A DNA stretch of 64,000 nucleotides from Eriocheir sinensis. Lineage: Eukaryota; Arthropoda; Malacostraca; Decapoda; Varunidae. Location: positions 24,786,887-24,850,886 of the forward strand of contig NC_066515.1 in assembly GCF_024679095.1 (NCBI RefSeq). Reading direction: 5' to 3'. The translations under genes and the position numbers were made by a program. Position 1 is the first letter of the stretch. Each line of letters begins with the position of its first letter. The notes beneath the pieces were generated by a model. The model saw only the letters and a list, made by a program, of their open reading frames with translations. It searched no databases and was not told where the DNA came from. Shown piece by piece: positions 14,149-24,612 of this stretch.

Positions 14149-16505
14149 TTACTGCGGGGCTGAGGAGTTGCTCTGATGCGCCGCGGGGGAGAAGAGGCTT
14201 TCGAAGTTGTTTCCCCCCACTTGGAGGATAATCACTTCGTAGGTCAGCACTGTGTTTATGACCTGCAGGAATGAAAAGGAAACGAAACACGTATGGCTGA
14301 GTCATGGAAAGGGAAGAGATCAAAGAAAAAAGGAACAAGTACGTGTACACATTAATTAATACCTAAACATTCTTATTTACAATAACTCTTAATTCACACA
14401 CTTTGTAAGATAAATTTATCAAACTTTAAGATGTTATTTTACATGTCGGTATCTATTAATATGGCAGTACTTATTACTTGTCGATTGCAGGAAATTTGAA
14501 ATACGAAACACTGTAATCTCATCTATAACACACATCATTTAACTCGCTTCTCGTGTTACAGCTTCTACAGGTGAAGAACTACCTGTGGCAAGGAAATAAT
14601 GACAAGAAAAAGAGGAGGAACGAAGTATGGATGAATGAATTAGACTAGAGAGGACCGGAAGCATCTACTAAACAGCGAATGAACAATGAAGATGTGAAGA
14701 GAAAATACGCCACCTACTTTGATGAAGGATTCGTAGTCCATCTTGTACCATCCACACATGTTGAAGGTAAGCATGGATGACAGGCTCCCCATCACCTGGC
14801 TCACCTGCCGAACACACCTGGATGACTCCTCTGTTCACCTTACCCACCCCTCATCCTCTCAGTCACCCGTCACTTTTTGTTTTGATACTCAGAATGCACA
14901 GCACGTACTCATACTCCTCAATCTAAGACCTCTGACTTTAACCAAACACTTCGTTGTTGGGATAGATGCAAATGCGATTAAGTTCTTCCTATTCATGTAT
15001 ATCATTGCCATTGGACTCACCAACTGAAGTGTTTACCTTTTGGAGAACCTTCCATAAAACAGACTGTGTACACCATTGATTTTTCCTAAATATTTCTTGT
15101 AAGTCAAGTGTAGTTTTTTTCGGCACTAAATTAATCACTGTAGCAAACTCAGGGAAACAGATACACGAAGGCCCAGGTAAACGAACCTTCATGGTAAGGA
15201 AGTGGTTTTGGCTCTTGACTCTCAGCTCCTTCAAGAGTCCCTCCGCAGCACTGACCTGCAAGTTAAGAAATGCCACTGCCTGCATGCACAGTTTAATTAC
15301 GCGTGTCCTTTCATCCGTAAAAGGTGACCATTCGTGCTAATATTGCCACGATTGAATAAGATAACCTAGCTTGATCAAAACCTGCCACACGTCATTTTCT
15401 TAAGTGAAACAACTCTTAGTAAGAACGGTCAGTCTAAGAAAAGTATGCCAATCCAGAGACTACTCACCTTGTTGACGAAGGTTTGGCCCACGTGGCAGAA
15501 GGTGAAGATGATCCAGAAGGAATAGAACAGCATCATGATGGTGCTGCCGCCCAGGACAGTACCCATCAGGATGCCGTAGGGACAGACGATGGCCATGAGG
15601 ATGCTCATCTGCAGGTACAAGGTAATCACCGGGAAGAAGCAGCGAACCGCCGCCTCCCTCTGCACCTCCACCTGTGAGAAAGGATTCAGGTATAGCAAGG
15701 GCGTAATAAATAGTCGAGAGGCCCGTCCGATTCCTATCCCCAAAATTGGCCCCTGTGTCTTTAGAGTAATGCGTCACTCACTGTGCCCAAGGCTTCATAC
15801 CTCCCGGATGACCGCGTCGAGGTCACGCAGCTCTAGTATTGCCGCCTTGACGTCGCTCTCACGCTTCAAGGATCCGTCGGGGGTGAGGAGCGTAGAGACC
15901 TTGGCCACAGTAACCTCCGTGGTAGCCTCCAGGCGGCGGCCCAGGAGGCCGAACACCATGGAGGACAGTTGGGTGGGCAACATGAAGGTCATGGAATAAA
16001 AGGAGCTCGAGGCATAAATGGCCAAAACCTCGGTAAACCGGTCGTATTTCCAGGTGGTTGTGACGTAATACGTAAAGAACGCCGTTAAGAACATGAACAA
16101 AGACGTGAACGCCAGAGTCTTTGATCGGCAGTACCAGCGGTATCTTGGCGGTGAGAAGACGCAGTCCACCGCCGACAGTTCGTACAGAAGTGCGGCCAGT
16201 GCGGAACTCTTCATGCCCAGAAGAAAGGGGGTGAAGACCACGATGGTGAACGTGACGGCGAGGCTGTACATTAGGGCGATGGAGCCCAGTGCCGGCGTGA
16301 GGTACAAGTCTGCGACTGTTCGGTATGCCAAACAGTACGTTGGAAACATAAATGCCTCCAAAAAAACGGTCCAAAGACAGAGTGGCAAGCTAAAGACTGG
16401 CGGGCCGCTCGTTGCGGACATCCTGTAAGGGAAGCAGCCGCATATCTGGATTAGCGGCACCATCACGCGCCACGGTAGCAGGGTGGTGGTGTCCGGAGGC
16501 AGCAT
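14149..16505 (-). CDS. gustatory-receptor-like protein, array gene 1
   Basis: Predicted seven-transmembrane chemoreceptor of the arthropod gustatory receptor superfamily, 392 residues. Coding exons (minus): 16505-15801, 15671-15468, 15255-15187, 14804-14718, 14262-14149; all introns are phase 0 with GT-AG ends. The start is the ATG of the MLPPDT motif conserved in all paralogues. Likely membrane segments: about 38-61, 72-96, 129-150, 159-187, 246-270, 277-297 and 358-372. Family marks are GCFPY near residue 24, CGWYKMDY at 342-349 and TYEVIILQ at 362-369 in TM7. The C-terminal tail carries an NSS sequon. Family members are ligand-gated cation channels of sensory neurons; the ligand is unknown. 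It is the last gene of the array in transcription order and differs from its paralogues at the end of exon 4 (ESFIK). Splice sites were inferred by eye. Confidence 0.85.
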
Positions 16506-16655
16506 CCTGACGTGGGTGGGGTGACTCCGGGCTTCAGGGCTCCTCTCCTAGCTTTAGTTGTCTGAGGAGGGGCCGCGGGGCGTCTGCCGGGTGTAAGCGT
16601 CAGTGCTCGGCTGTAACAACAGCCACCGCGGCAAGAGGCTCATGGAGTTGCCGTG

Positions 16656-16665
16656 TATCGAGCGG
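16656..16665 (-). promoter_or_regulatory. conserved upstream motif, gene 1
   Basis: Minus-strand CCGCTCGATA, about 150 bp upstream of the ATG. The same core lies at a similar distance before genes 2, 3, 4, 6 and 7. Candidate promoter or transcription-start element. Confidence 0.4.
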
Positions 16666-17039
16666 CCGCCGACTGTCCACTGACCACTTCACGCCTCCGC
16701 CAGTTTGGTCTTACTTGACATCAACCTTAGCAAGACTTCTTTACATTTCCCTGAAGTACAATTATTACTTCAGAAAATTATAAAGAAAAGACTTTCATTC
16801 GAATATTTGTGCAATTTTTCTATGAAGAAAATAGCATTTGTGAACGTAGAAAAAGGAAGAAATAAGTGTTGTCTTCCCAAGTGATACGCAGCAGCCATCA
16901 CGAACCAATAATCGAAGAGAAATTTTACCACTTCGGAAGATGATCATGTTTGCTGGCCTGGAACATGCTATCGAACGTACTCTATGAATTTTGATTTTTT
17001 TTAATTATTATTATTACTGCACGTCTGCGCCGCACAGAA
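16666..17039. other. intergenic sequence between receptor genes 1 and 2
   Basis: AT-rich unique sequence. The left edge of the duplicated block begins at about 17,040. Confidence 0.4.
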
Positions 17040-17087
17040 AAGTCCATCAACTTTGAACTTGTGTATAGTAAGTTATTATTTTGTGAT

Positions 17088-17200
17088 CGGAAGTCTGATG
17101 AGATACTCTTCCGCGCTGGAGAGTCTGGAGGTTATCGGACTCGATTCTTTCCACATGGAGGATGACAGTCACCGAGATCAGGGCGGGGCTGCCAGCTAAG
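17088..17200 (-). pseudogene. decayed last exon of a gustatory-receptor-like gene
   Basis: On the minus strand a frame reads SPALISVTVILHVE, aligning with the NTVLTYVVIIFQVG of intact last exons, followed by a recognisable tail. The frame relative to any AG acceptor is shifted and the TY and Q residues of the TM7 motif are lost. The homologous relic at 23.8 kb shows the same decay, so it predates the block duplication. Confidence 0.6.
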
Positions 17201-17441
17201 AAGTAAAGGACTGTAGAGCGATAATGAAGAAGAGTTGCAGGAAGGTTTTAGTGTTTATTGATGCTATTTGGTGATATTTATCGACAACCCTTCGTTGAAA
17301 TACTGAAGTTGAATAAATTGACATCTTGAATGTAGCTTTTCGGTGGAGCAGTGATGGCGAAAACCGTTTTTGATGTTCAACCCACCTCGTAAATCTTCTG
17401 TGGTTAAAAAAGTACACACGAGCACAGCGCACGCGCCCGCC

Positions 17442-17566
<125 letters not shown>

Positions 17567-17686
17567 AAAAAAAAAAGAAACGACTACTTTGACCTTCGAA
17601 TGATCAAAAAATGCTTACCCGCATCACCACTCCTGCCAGTTTGTTCACAACTACGGAGGCAAAATAGTAAGAAAAACTGTCTTCCG

Positions 17687-17692
17687 TTTATT
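17687..17692 (-). terminator. possible polyadenylation signal, gene 2
   Basis: Minus-strand AATAAA 180 bp beyond the stop codon. It is conserved at the same distance after gene 3 (24428-24433). Confidence 0.4.
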
Positions 17693-17871
17693 TCCAAATG
17701 ATGCGCTACAACCGCTCTTTGCTCAGTCAACGTGAACTTTAATTTCAAAACATGCATGTACCGTGCCTGGAACGTGTAAACAAAGGTCTTCATTATGATG
17801 CTCAGAGTGCTCAACTGATGAAGGTGTTCGGGCCGCATGGAGACGTCCAGTGCACTGTGCCCGCGTCCCTG

Positions 17872-20730
17872 CTATTGGAAGGCCGAGGAGTTACTCTGCC
17901 GTGCCCTGGAGGCGAGGAGGCTATCGAAGTTGTTTCTTCCCACCTGGAAGATTATCACCACGTAGGTCAGCACGGTGTTCACGAGCTGCAGGGAAGAGTA
18001 CAGGGAATAGGAACACGTATTGAGTCACCCTGGAGGACGTAGTAGCGGGTAAAAGAATCAAAGAGTAAATATTGATTATTGAGTTATATGCAATTCTACG
18101 TTTATTTACTTATATTGGCTAAATTGATTAAAGGGAGATTTGCCATAACACCTTAAATTAACTTTTTTTTTAAATTTAGTATGGAGTGTAACTGCTTAAG
18201 ACTTCAGTGGCGAGAGTATTTCATCCCTGCTTCCTCCATCAATATCTCACTTAAAGAGAATGCTCGAAGAGATTGCTTGAGTTCGGTGGTAAATCACGTT
18301 TTTTAATTTTTTTTTTAATCATGTTACTTTTCTCAAAATTTGGTCACGTGATGCTGATGCGTTTGTATTTTTTTTATATATATATATATTTACCCACGCT
18401 CAGTAATAGAACTACCATTGTTGACAGTATCAATAAATGTTAAGTGTAGCAGTTAAATCGTAATTTTGTTTTATAAGGCATCTGTAATGTATTGTTTCAC
18501 TAAAGAACATGTAGACTGGGTACTCGTGATTTTATATTCAGCCATTGAGATGCTACTTGTCAGTGACCGAAAGCAAGAAACACGAAAGGCCGCAATTAGG
18601 GGGAGCACCCTCTGACCTAAGACCCGCCTCATTGATCCTGCTTTTCACTTTCGGCCACGGCAGGCGGAAGGCGGTGGGTAAGAATGACACGACGGAAGAA
18701 ATATGAAAATTCTTGAAAATTTTGATGGAAACTTAATTAGATGTACAACTTGGACGGAGGACGACAGAAATCCTCAACAAACGAGTGAATTGATGAAAGA
18801 CGTAAAGACGAATGGCGTATCACCTACCCCGAGGAAGGAGGCGTAGTCCAGCCTGTACCATCCACACATGTTGAAGGTTAGCATGGGTGACAGGCTCCCC
18901 ATCACCTGGTTCACCTGCCGGACACACCTGGATGAATCACCCGTCCCCCTCACTCATCATTCTGCCACTCGGTAACTCAGTTCATGCTTCGACCTTCCCT
19001 CCACATACTCGTACACTCACCCTATCCTCGTTAGGCTCTCACCTTCAAGTTATATATCAGTGATGTGTGAGACAGAGCCATTTAGTATAATAGAGTGTTG
19101 TTACGTACAAATTACTGATAATGTGGTTACGACTTACGAGTATTATGCTTCGATCTGTCTCAGTAGAAGTGTTTACCTGTTTGTATAAAGTTTTTAGAAA
19201 TGCCACGCCCTCACCATTGTGATAGGAAGGTATTACTCTTTTAGTTACGTACATAATGTTTTTTTTTTCTCTCGTTTCACCACTGTAAGTTCCTCATGGT
19301 AAGGGATAACATGCCAACAGAGAGCTACAGGAATCCTGAGGTACACGCACCTTCGTGATAAGAAGGTGATCCCGACTCCTTGCTCTCAGGTCCTTCAAGA
19401 GGTCTTCAGCAACTGTGACCTGCACGCAGACGAAAAAATAAACCAACGTAAATCATTCCTGAACAGTAAGGTCACCTGGGGCGATCCGTATAGTGTGTGC
19501 ACACACTAACCGTCTCGTTCGGTGTGTACGCACCCTCATGGAATTCCCATCACTCCCTTGGAAAAAATAATAATATATCTGCAATGTCAAAGAAATGCTA
19601 TAATATTACGTATAAAGGTACTACTCCTAAACCCACCACAAGCCGTTCCATGCACTCAAAGAACTCGGTAAAGATTTGTGTGAGTCAGAAAACTCTGTGA
19701 CTCCATATATACTGGCCTCACCTTGCTGATGAAGGCCTGGCCCACATGGAAGAAGCTGAAGACGATGTAGGAGTGGGTGAGCAGCACGATGACAGTGACG
19801 CCGCCCATGATGCTGCCTGTCAGGATGGCGTACGGACATACGACAGCTGACATGATGCCCGACAGCAGGTACAAGGTGACGACCAGGAAGACGCAGCGTG
19901 TCCCGTTCTCTCTCTGGATCTCCACCTGTAGGGAAGGAATCAGCGTGCTGCAATGGCGGAATAAGCCGTATAAATGTTACCAGGGTTCTCGGAACAAACA
20001 AGACAATGGTCTCGCATCGTACCTCCCGGATGGCAGCATTGAGGTCACATAGCACTAGCATCGCTGCCCGCACGCCGCTCTCAGATTTGGCTGATCCATC
20101 GTGGACGAGGAACGCGGAAACCGCCGCCACCGTGTCCTGCGTGGCGGCCACCAGGCGGCGGGCCAGGAGGCCGAACACCATGGAGCACAGTTGAACAGGC
20201 AGTATGAAGTTTAAGTTGAACAAGACACCCGCAAGGAAAACAAGTACAACAACGATAAACTCCTGGTATTTCCAACAAGTCGCAACGTACCATGTAATGA
20301 GCACCGTCGATAATATGAGCGGAGACAAGAACGCCAAAGTCTTGGGTCTGCAGTACCATCGGTGTGCGGGCGAGGGGGTTACAACCTGCACCCCCGACAA
20401 GGCATGCAGCGTGGCTGCCAGCTCAGGGCTCTTCACACCAAGGAGTAAGGGAAAGAAGCTCAGTATAGTTAACGTGAAGGAAGTGCTGTAGATGAACGCT
20501 GTGGTGCCCAATTCAGGCGTTTGAATATGTTTTGCGATTGATGTGTAGGACATACAAAACGTTGGAAACACAAGCATCTGATAAAAGACAGCCCACAGGC
20601 AGAGCGGCAGGCTGAAGGCGGGCGGGCCGCCTGTTTCTGACATCTTGTAAGGGAAGCAGCCAGAGATCTGCATCAGGAGCACCATCACGCGCCACGGCAG
20701 CAGGTTGGAGCAGGTGTCCGGCGGCAGCAT
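17872..20730 (-). CDS. gustatory-receptor-like protein, array gene 2
   Basis: Predicted 393-residue, seven-helix chemoreceptor of the arthropod gustatory receptor superfamily. Coding exons (minus): 20730-20023, 19925-19722, 19419-19351, 18914-18828, 17985-17872, phase-0 introns. Motifs: GCFPYKMS near residue 24, an intracellular stretch ending LARRLVAATQDTVAA before the first intron, FNMCGWYRLDYASFLG in exon 4 and TYVVIIFQ in TM7; the tail has an NSS sequon. The frame is open for 41 codons upstream of the chosen ATG, but that extension is not shared across the array, whereas MLPPDT is. It is the close duplicate of gene 3: exons 3 and 4 encode the same residues, and exon 5 differs by one residue (R for G after FQVG). 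Exon 1 differs at many positions, mainly in the membrane segments. Confidence 0.86.
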
Positions 20731-20895
20731 CCTGGCTTTGATGCCTGACAGACTAGGAGCTCTAATCTTCTCTTGCTGGCTGAGGGGTGGCTGCGGAGCC
20801 TTGTGCGGAGTCAAGCGGGGGTTGCGGCTTGCCGCGCCGAGAGCAAGTTGCACAACGGCCGCCGCGGCAAGCAGCTCATTTCATTGAGTGCCTGG

Positions 20896-20905
20896 TATCG
20901 AGCGG
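20896..20905 (-). promoter_or_regulatory. conserved upstream motif, gene 2
   Basis: Minus-strand CCGCTCGATA about 166 bp upstream of the ATG, followed by CAGGCACTCAATGA. The corresponding sequence before gene 3 is CCGGCACTCAGTGA, where TCAGT resembles the arthropod initiator. Confidence 0.45.
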
Positions 20906-21707
20906 TCAGCTGCTTCTCATTTCACTCCGCATTCTTTGTCTTGGACGTCCCCAAATATGATTATCATAAGACCCCTATGATATTTATTGAACAGTTTGCC
21001 TTTTTTGTATTGTCCGTCACAAGTATTACATTTTCCTTTGAATACAGTAGTCAAGTAATCCACAATATGGTAGCGCAGAACTTTGAACATATTTTCACTG
21101 TCAGCATTTCAAACAGGATGAAGTGAAAGCGTATTCTCATCTTTATATGAATATTACTGTCAGTCCTCCACCGTTGCTTACCCAATCGCCCAACAAAAGT
21201 AGGGACCCATAAATGAAATTCAACGCATGACAAGGAAATCAACGACAAAACAGTTGCCTTAATTTCTCTGTCGGAAGGGTTCCTTTACTCTGCTGGTTCA
21301 TTCGGTTTTTCTATTGTTTCTTTTATGACTGACTTAGGTCACAACATTGGCAGCACTTTTATGAAACTCGCATTATGATCGTCTTTAATATTCTTCTTCT
21401 CTCTCGGCACTTTGCAGATGTAGACGGAAGGGCATGTGTTTGTAGGAGCTGGATGTCGTCTTTAACCTCAACAACATGCAGGAAACATTTCAGAGAAAAT
21501 AACCATGATATTTTTATTGTTACTATTATTGTCATCACTATACAGTGGCCTTCTTACAAACTGATAATGAAATGTTTCTAGGAATGCAGTCTTGATGCTA
21601 AATTAACTTTACGTCTTCATATTTTCAATTTCTATCGATATTCCTAAAGTATGATCATTTCTTGGACTCCTCGTGAAGCCCACCGCACCAGATGGCCCAG
21701 GAATATC

Positions 21708-21854
21708 TTATCCGAGGGGACCTGTTGGGTCTGCCGTGGCCGAGGCGTTGCTTGGGGAGGAGGAGGAGGAGGAGGAGGAGGAAGGATCGCGGAGGACGTC
21801 GGTTCCTCCCACTTGGAAGATTATCACCAAGTATGTCAGCACTGTGTTGATCAG
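21708..21854 (-). pseudogene. orphan last exon of a gustatory-receptor-like gene
   Basis: Intact 49-codon terminal exon with a good acceptor (CTGCAG before 21854). It begins LINTVLTYLVIIFQVGG and has a TCC-encoded serine run and an NAS sequon before a TAA stop. It is most like the last exon of gene 4, including the 3' flank. No exons 1-4 lie between it and gene 3. Sequence from 22,350 to 22,530 still matches intron 4 of gene 5, so it looks like the remnant of a ninth gene whose body was lost, with the 22.5-23.7 kb repeat now in that place. Because all introns are phase 0, it could in principle serve as an alternative last exon for gene 3. Confidence 0.75.
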
Positions 21855-22030
21855 CTGCAGGCAGAGTGAAAGGATTCAGAAAAGAAGTAATATTTATTAA
21901 CATATTTATTTGTAGATAAAGAAAAAGTATGGGTCGTTATTTCCTAAGACAAGAAATATACGAATAATAGTTGACAGATAAAGCAGAGAAGAAATATGTC
22001 TCAGCCTAATAATGTTTATCAGTGACATCT

Positions 22031-22539
22031 TTTAGGAATCTTGGCGACAACTATTGTTTATTACCTATTGAATGTTTCTGTGCAAGGCCCCGCGTCAACG
22101 TACAATAAACCTGATCGCTGTAAAACTTTATCCCAAGTAACATACTATTATATACATGATATTATGACTGCAACTATTGTTATGATAATTTCCTTGATAG
22201 TTATCTACATAGTTTTGTATGAATATTGCTACTAAATTGCTGATGGAAAAATTACGTATATATTTGTCATTATTAATAATGTTAATATCAAGTATATTAT
22301 TATTTAAATTGTTTCATCATTATTCTTATTCTTATTATTGTTCTTATTTTTTGCAGTCAACTAATAGGGTCACGGAATATTGGAATCGTTATAAGTTATC
22401 ATGTTCCATCTTGTTCACTCAGCACACGATCGTTCTTCAGAATAGACCCGTTATCAGGAGCATGTTTACCCAGGGCGTGGCCGCATGCTTGCCAGGAACA
22501 CAAACGGATCACTGTTTGCGGTGTGTTCTGGGAAGGCGA
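22031..22539. other. remnant of receptor-gene intron sequence
   Basis: 22,350-22,530 aligns with 32,790-32,980, which lies in intron 4 of gene 5. The remainder is AT-rich unique sequence. No exon was found. Confidence 0.55.
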
Positions 22540-23559
22540 TGAAGTGGCTGTCAGTGCAGGGAGGGCGATGAAGGTGCTGTGAAGGCGCTGTGTTATGCTG
22601 CTACACGATAACCAAGTCTTGTCTTTTGCTGTTTCTTTTCCTTCTCTTTCATGACGCTGAGTATATGCATTGGGGGCTCTAAAGATGCTGGGAAGGTGAT
22701 ACTGGTGCTTGATGGCGCAGTGTAAATAGTAACCGAGTCTTGTCCTTCCCTTCGCCTTTTTAGCTGCCTTTTGCCGTCTTTCTCCTTCACGACAGGCTGT
22801 GGAGGTGCTGTGGGAATGCTGTGAGCGTCCTGCGTCATGTTGCTGCACCGCCACACCATATTGCCTGTCTCTTTTCCTATCCCTGGTTTCTGTTTTTTTT
22901 GTGTCACTGCTCATCCATTATTTTCTCCTTGTTCCTTGTCATGCCTTGTCTCTTGTTCATGCTTCAATATAGTTATTACTATTTTTGTCATTATTATCTT
23001 TGTTATTTTAATTAATGTTAGTAATAATTAATGGTTGCCCTTTACTCTACGGGCTGCCTACCAACCCTCAGAATCAAGTTTTATTCGCGTCTCCCAGAAG
23101 TCATGTCCTGCTTTACCACGTCGTAGAAAATGGTTTTTTGAGGGGGACACCATCATCTCTCTCATCACTAATTCTACAACTGTTACTATTTCATTAATTA
23201 CTTGTTACCTTCACGCTTTATGCATCTGCGAGTCGCTTCTCCCTTCTTTGTTGTTTTACAGTGATTTACATTTACCTTGCGAGAGGCTCACAGTTCCTTT
23301 TCCTATCCTATATATTCTCTTGCTTTCATCTTTTGTCCATCGTTTTCTTCCTATTCAACCTCTTCTCTTTTTCTTCTCCATATTATTATTGATTATATTT
23401 ACACTTGGAGGAAAATACAAAAGGATCGCGCAAGCTTAGTAATCCACGCAGTATAAGAGACTGTACGGTAAATAGAATAAGAAAGTAAAAAAAAAAGTAG
23501 AAAAAAACTGGAAATGCATAACGGAAGTCGATGAAGCAAGACGAATCAGTTTGGTGAGG

Positions 23560-23635
<76 letters not shown>

Positions 23636-23680
23636 GCCTAGACTCTACGTATTTTGTACATCTTAATGGGTTTTGAGTTT
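22540..23680. repeat. long non-coding dispersed repeat, copy 2
   Basis: Same block order as 10,670-12,260, with a (GA)n tract at 23,563-23,632. It lies where the body of the ninth receptor gene would be expected. Confidence 0.65.
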
Positions 23681-23764
23681 TTTTTTAGTACTTTACGTTT
23701 AAGAATAGTCCAACTATCAACTTCGAGTGTACTTGTGGATATTAAGTTATTATTTTGTAGTCAG

Positions 23765-23876
23765 AAGGCTGAAGAGTTGCTCTGCCGCGCTGGAGAGTCA
23801 AGTATGTTATCGGACTCGACTCCTTCCACTTGGAGGGTGACCGTCACGGAGGTCAGAGCTGGGCTGCAAGCTGCGA
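23765..23876 (-). pseudogene. decayed last exon of a gustatory-receptor-like gene
   Basis: Minus-strand frame reading SPALTSVTVTLQVEG, followed by a tail close to that of genes 2 and 3, including ARQSNSSAF and a stop. An acceptor-like CTCGCAG is present, but the TM7 frame is shifted by two bases from it and the TY motif is lost. Partner of the relic at 17,088-17,200. Confidence 0.65.
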
Positions 23877-24105
23877 GGAAAAGACACACTGTAGAGCGAT
23901 TATGGAGGAGAGGTGCAGAAAGGTCTTAGTGTTCATTAATGTTGTTTGGTGATATTTATCGATAACCCATCGTTGAAATACTGAAGTTGAATAAATTGAC
24001 ATCTTGAATGTAGCTTTTCGGTGGAGCAGTGATGGCGAAAACCGTTTTTGATGTTCAACCCACCTCGTAAATCTTCTGTGGTAAAAAAAGTACACACGAG
24101 CACAG

Positions 24106-24131
24106 CGCACACACACACACACACACACACA

Positions 24132-24230
<99 letters not shown>

Positions 24231-24245
24231 ACACACACACACACA

Positions 24246-24304
<59 letters not shown>
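24106..24304. repeat. (CA)n microsatellite, about 200 bp
   Basis: CA repeat with three GA interruptions, homologous to 17443-17562. Confidence 0.97.
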
Positions 24305-24308
<4 letters not shown>

Positions 24309-24427
24309 AAAAAAAAAGGAACGACTACTTTGACCTTCGAATGATCAAAAAAAGCTTACCCGCATCACCACTCCTGCCAGTTTGTTCACAACTACGGAGG
24401 CAAAATAGAAAGAAAAACTGTCCTCCG

Positions 24428-24433
24428 TTTATT
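24428..24433 (-). terminator. possible polyadenylation signal, gene 3
   Basis: Minus-strand AATAAA 180 bp beyond the stop codon, as for gene 2. Confidence 0.4.
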
Positions 24434-24612
24434 TCCAAATGATGCGCTACAGCCGCTCTTTGCTCAGTCAACGTGAACTTTAATTTCAAAACATGCATGT
24501 ACCGTGCCTGGAACGTGTAAACAAAGGTCTTCATTGTGACGCTCAGAGTGCTCAACTGATGAAGGTGTTCGGGCCGCAAGGAGACGTCCAGTGCACTGTG
24601 CCCGCGTCCCTG

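Noticed and set aside
19627..19721. Continuation of receptor frames past exon 2 into the intron
   Set aside because: Donor consensus and alignment of all eight paralogues end the exon at the CAAG|GTGAG site.
20731..20853. 41-codon N-terminal extension of receptor gene 2
   Set aside because: Not maintained across the array; the upstream region is conserved as non-coding sequence.
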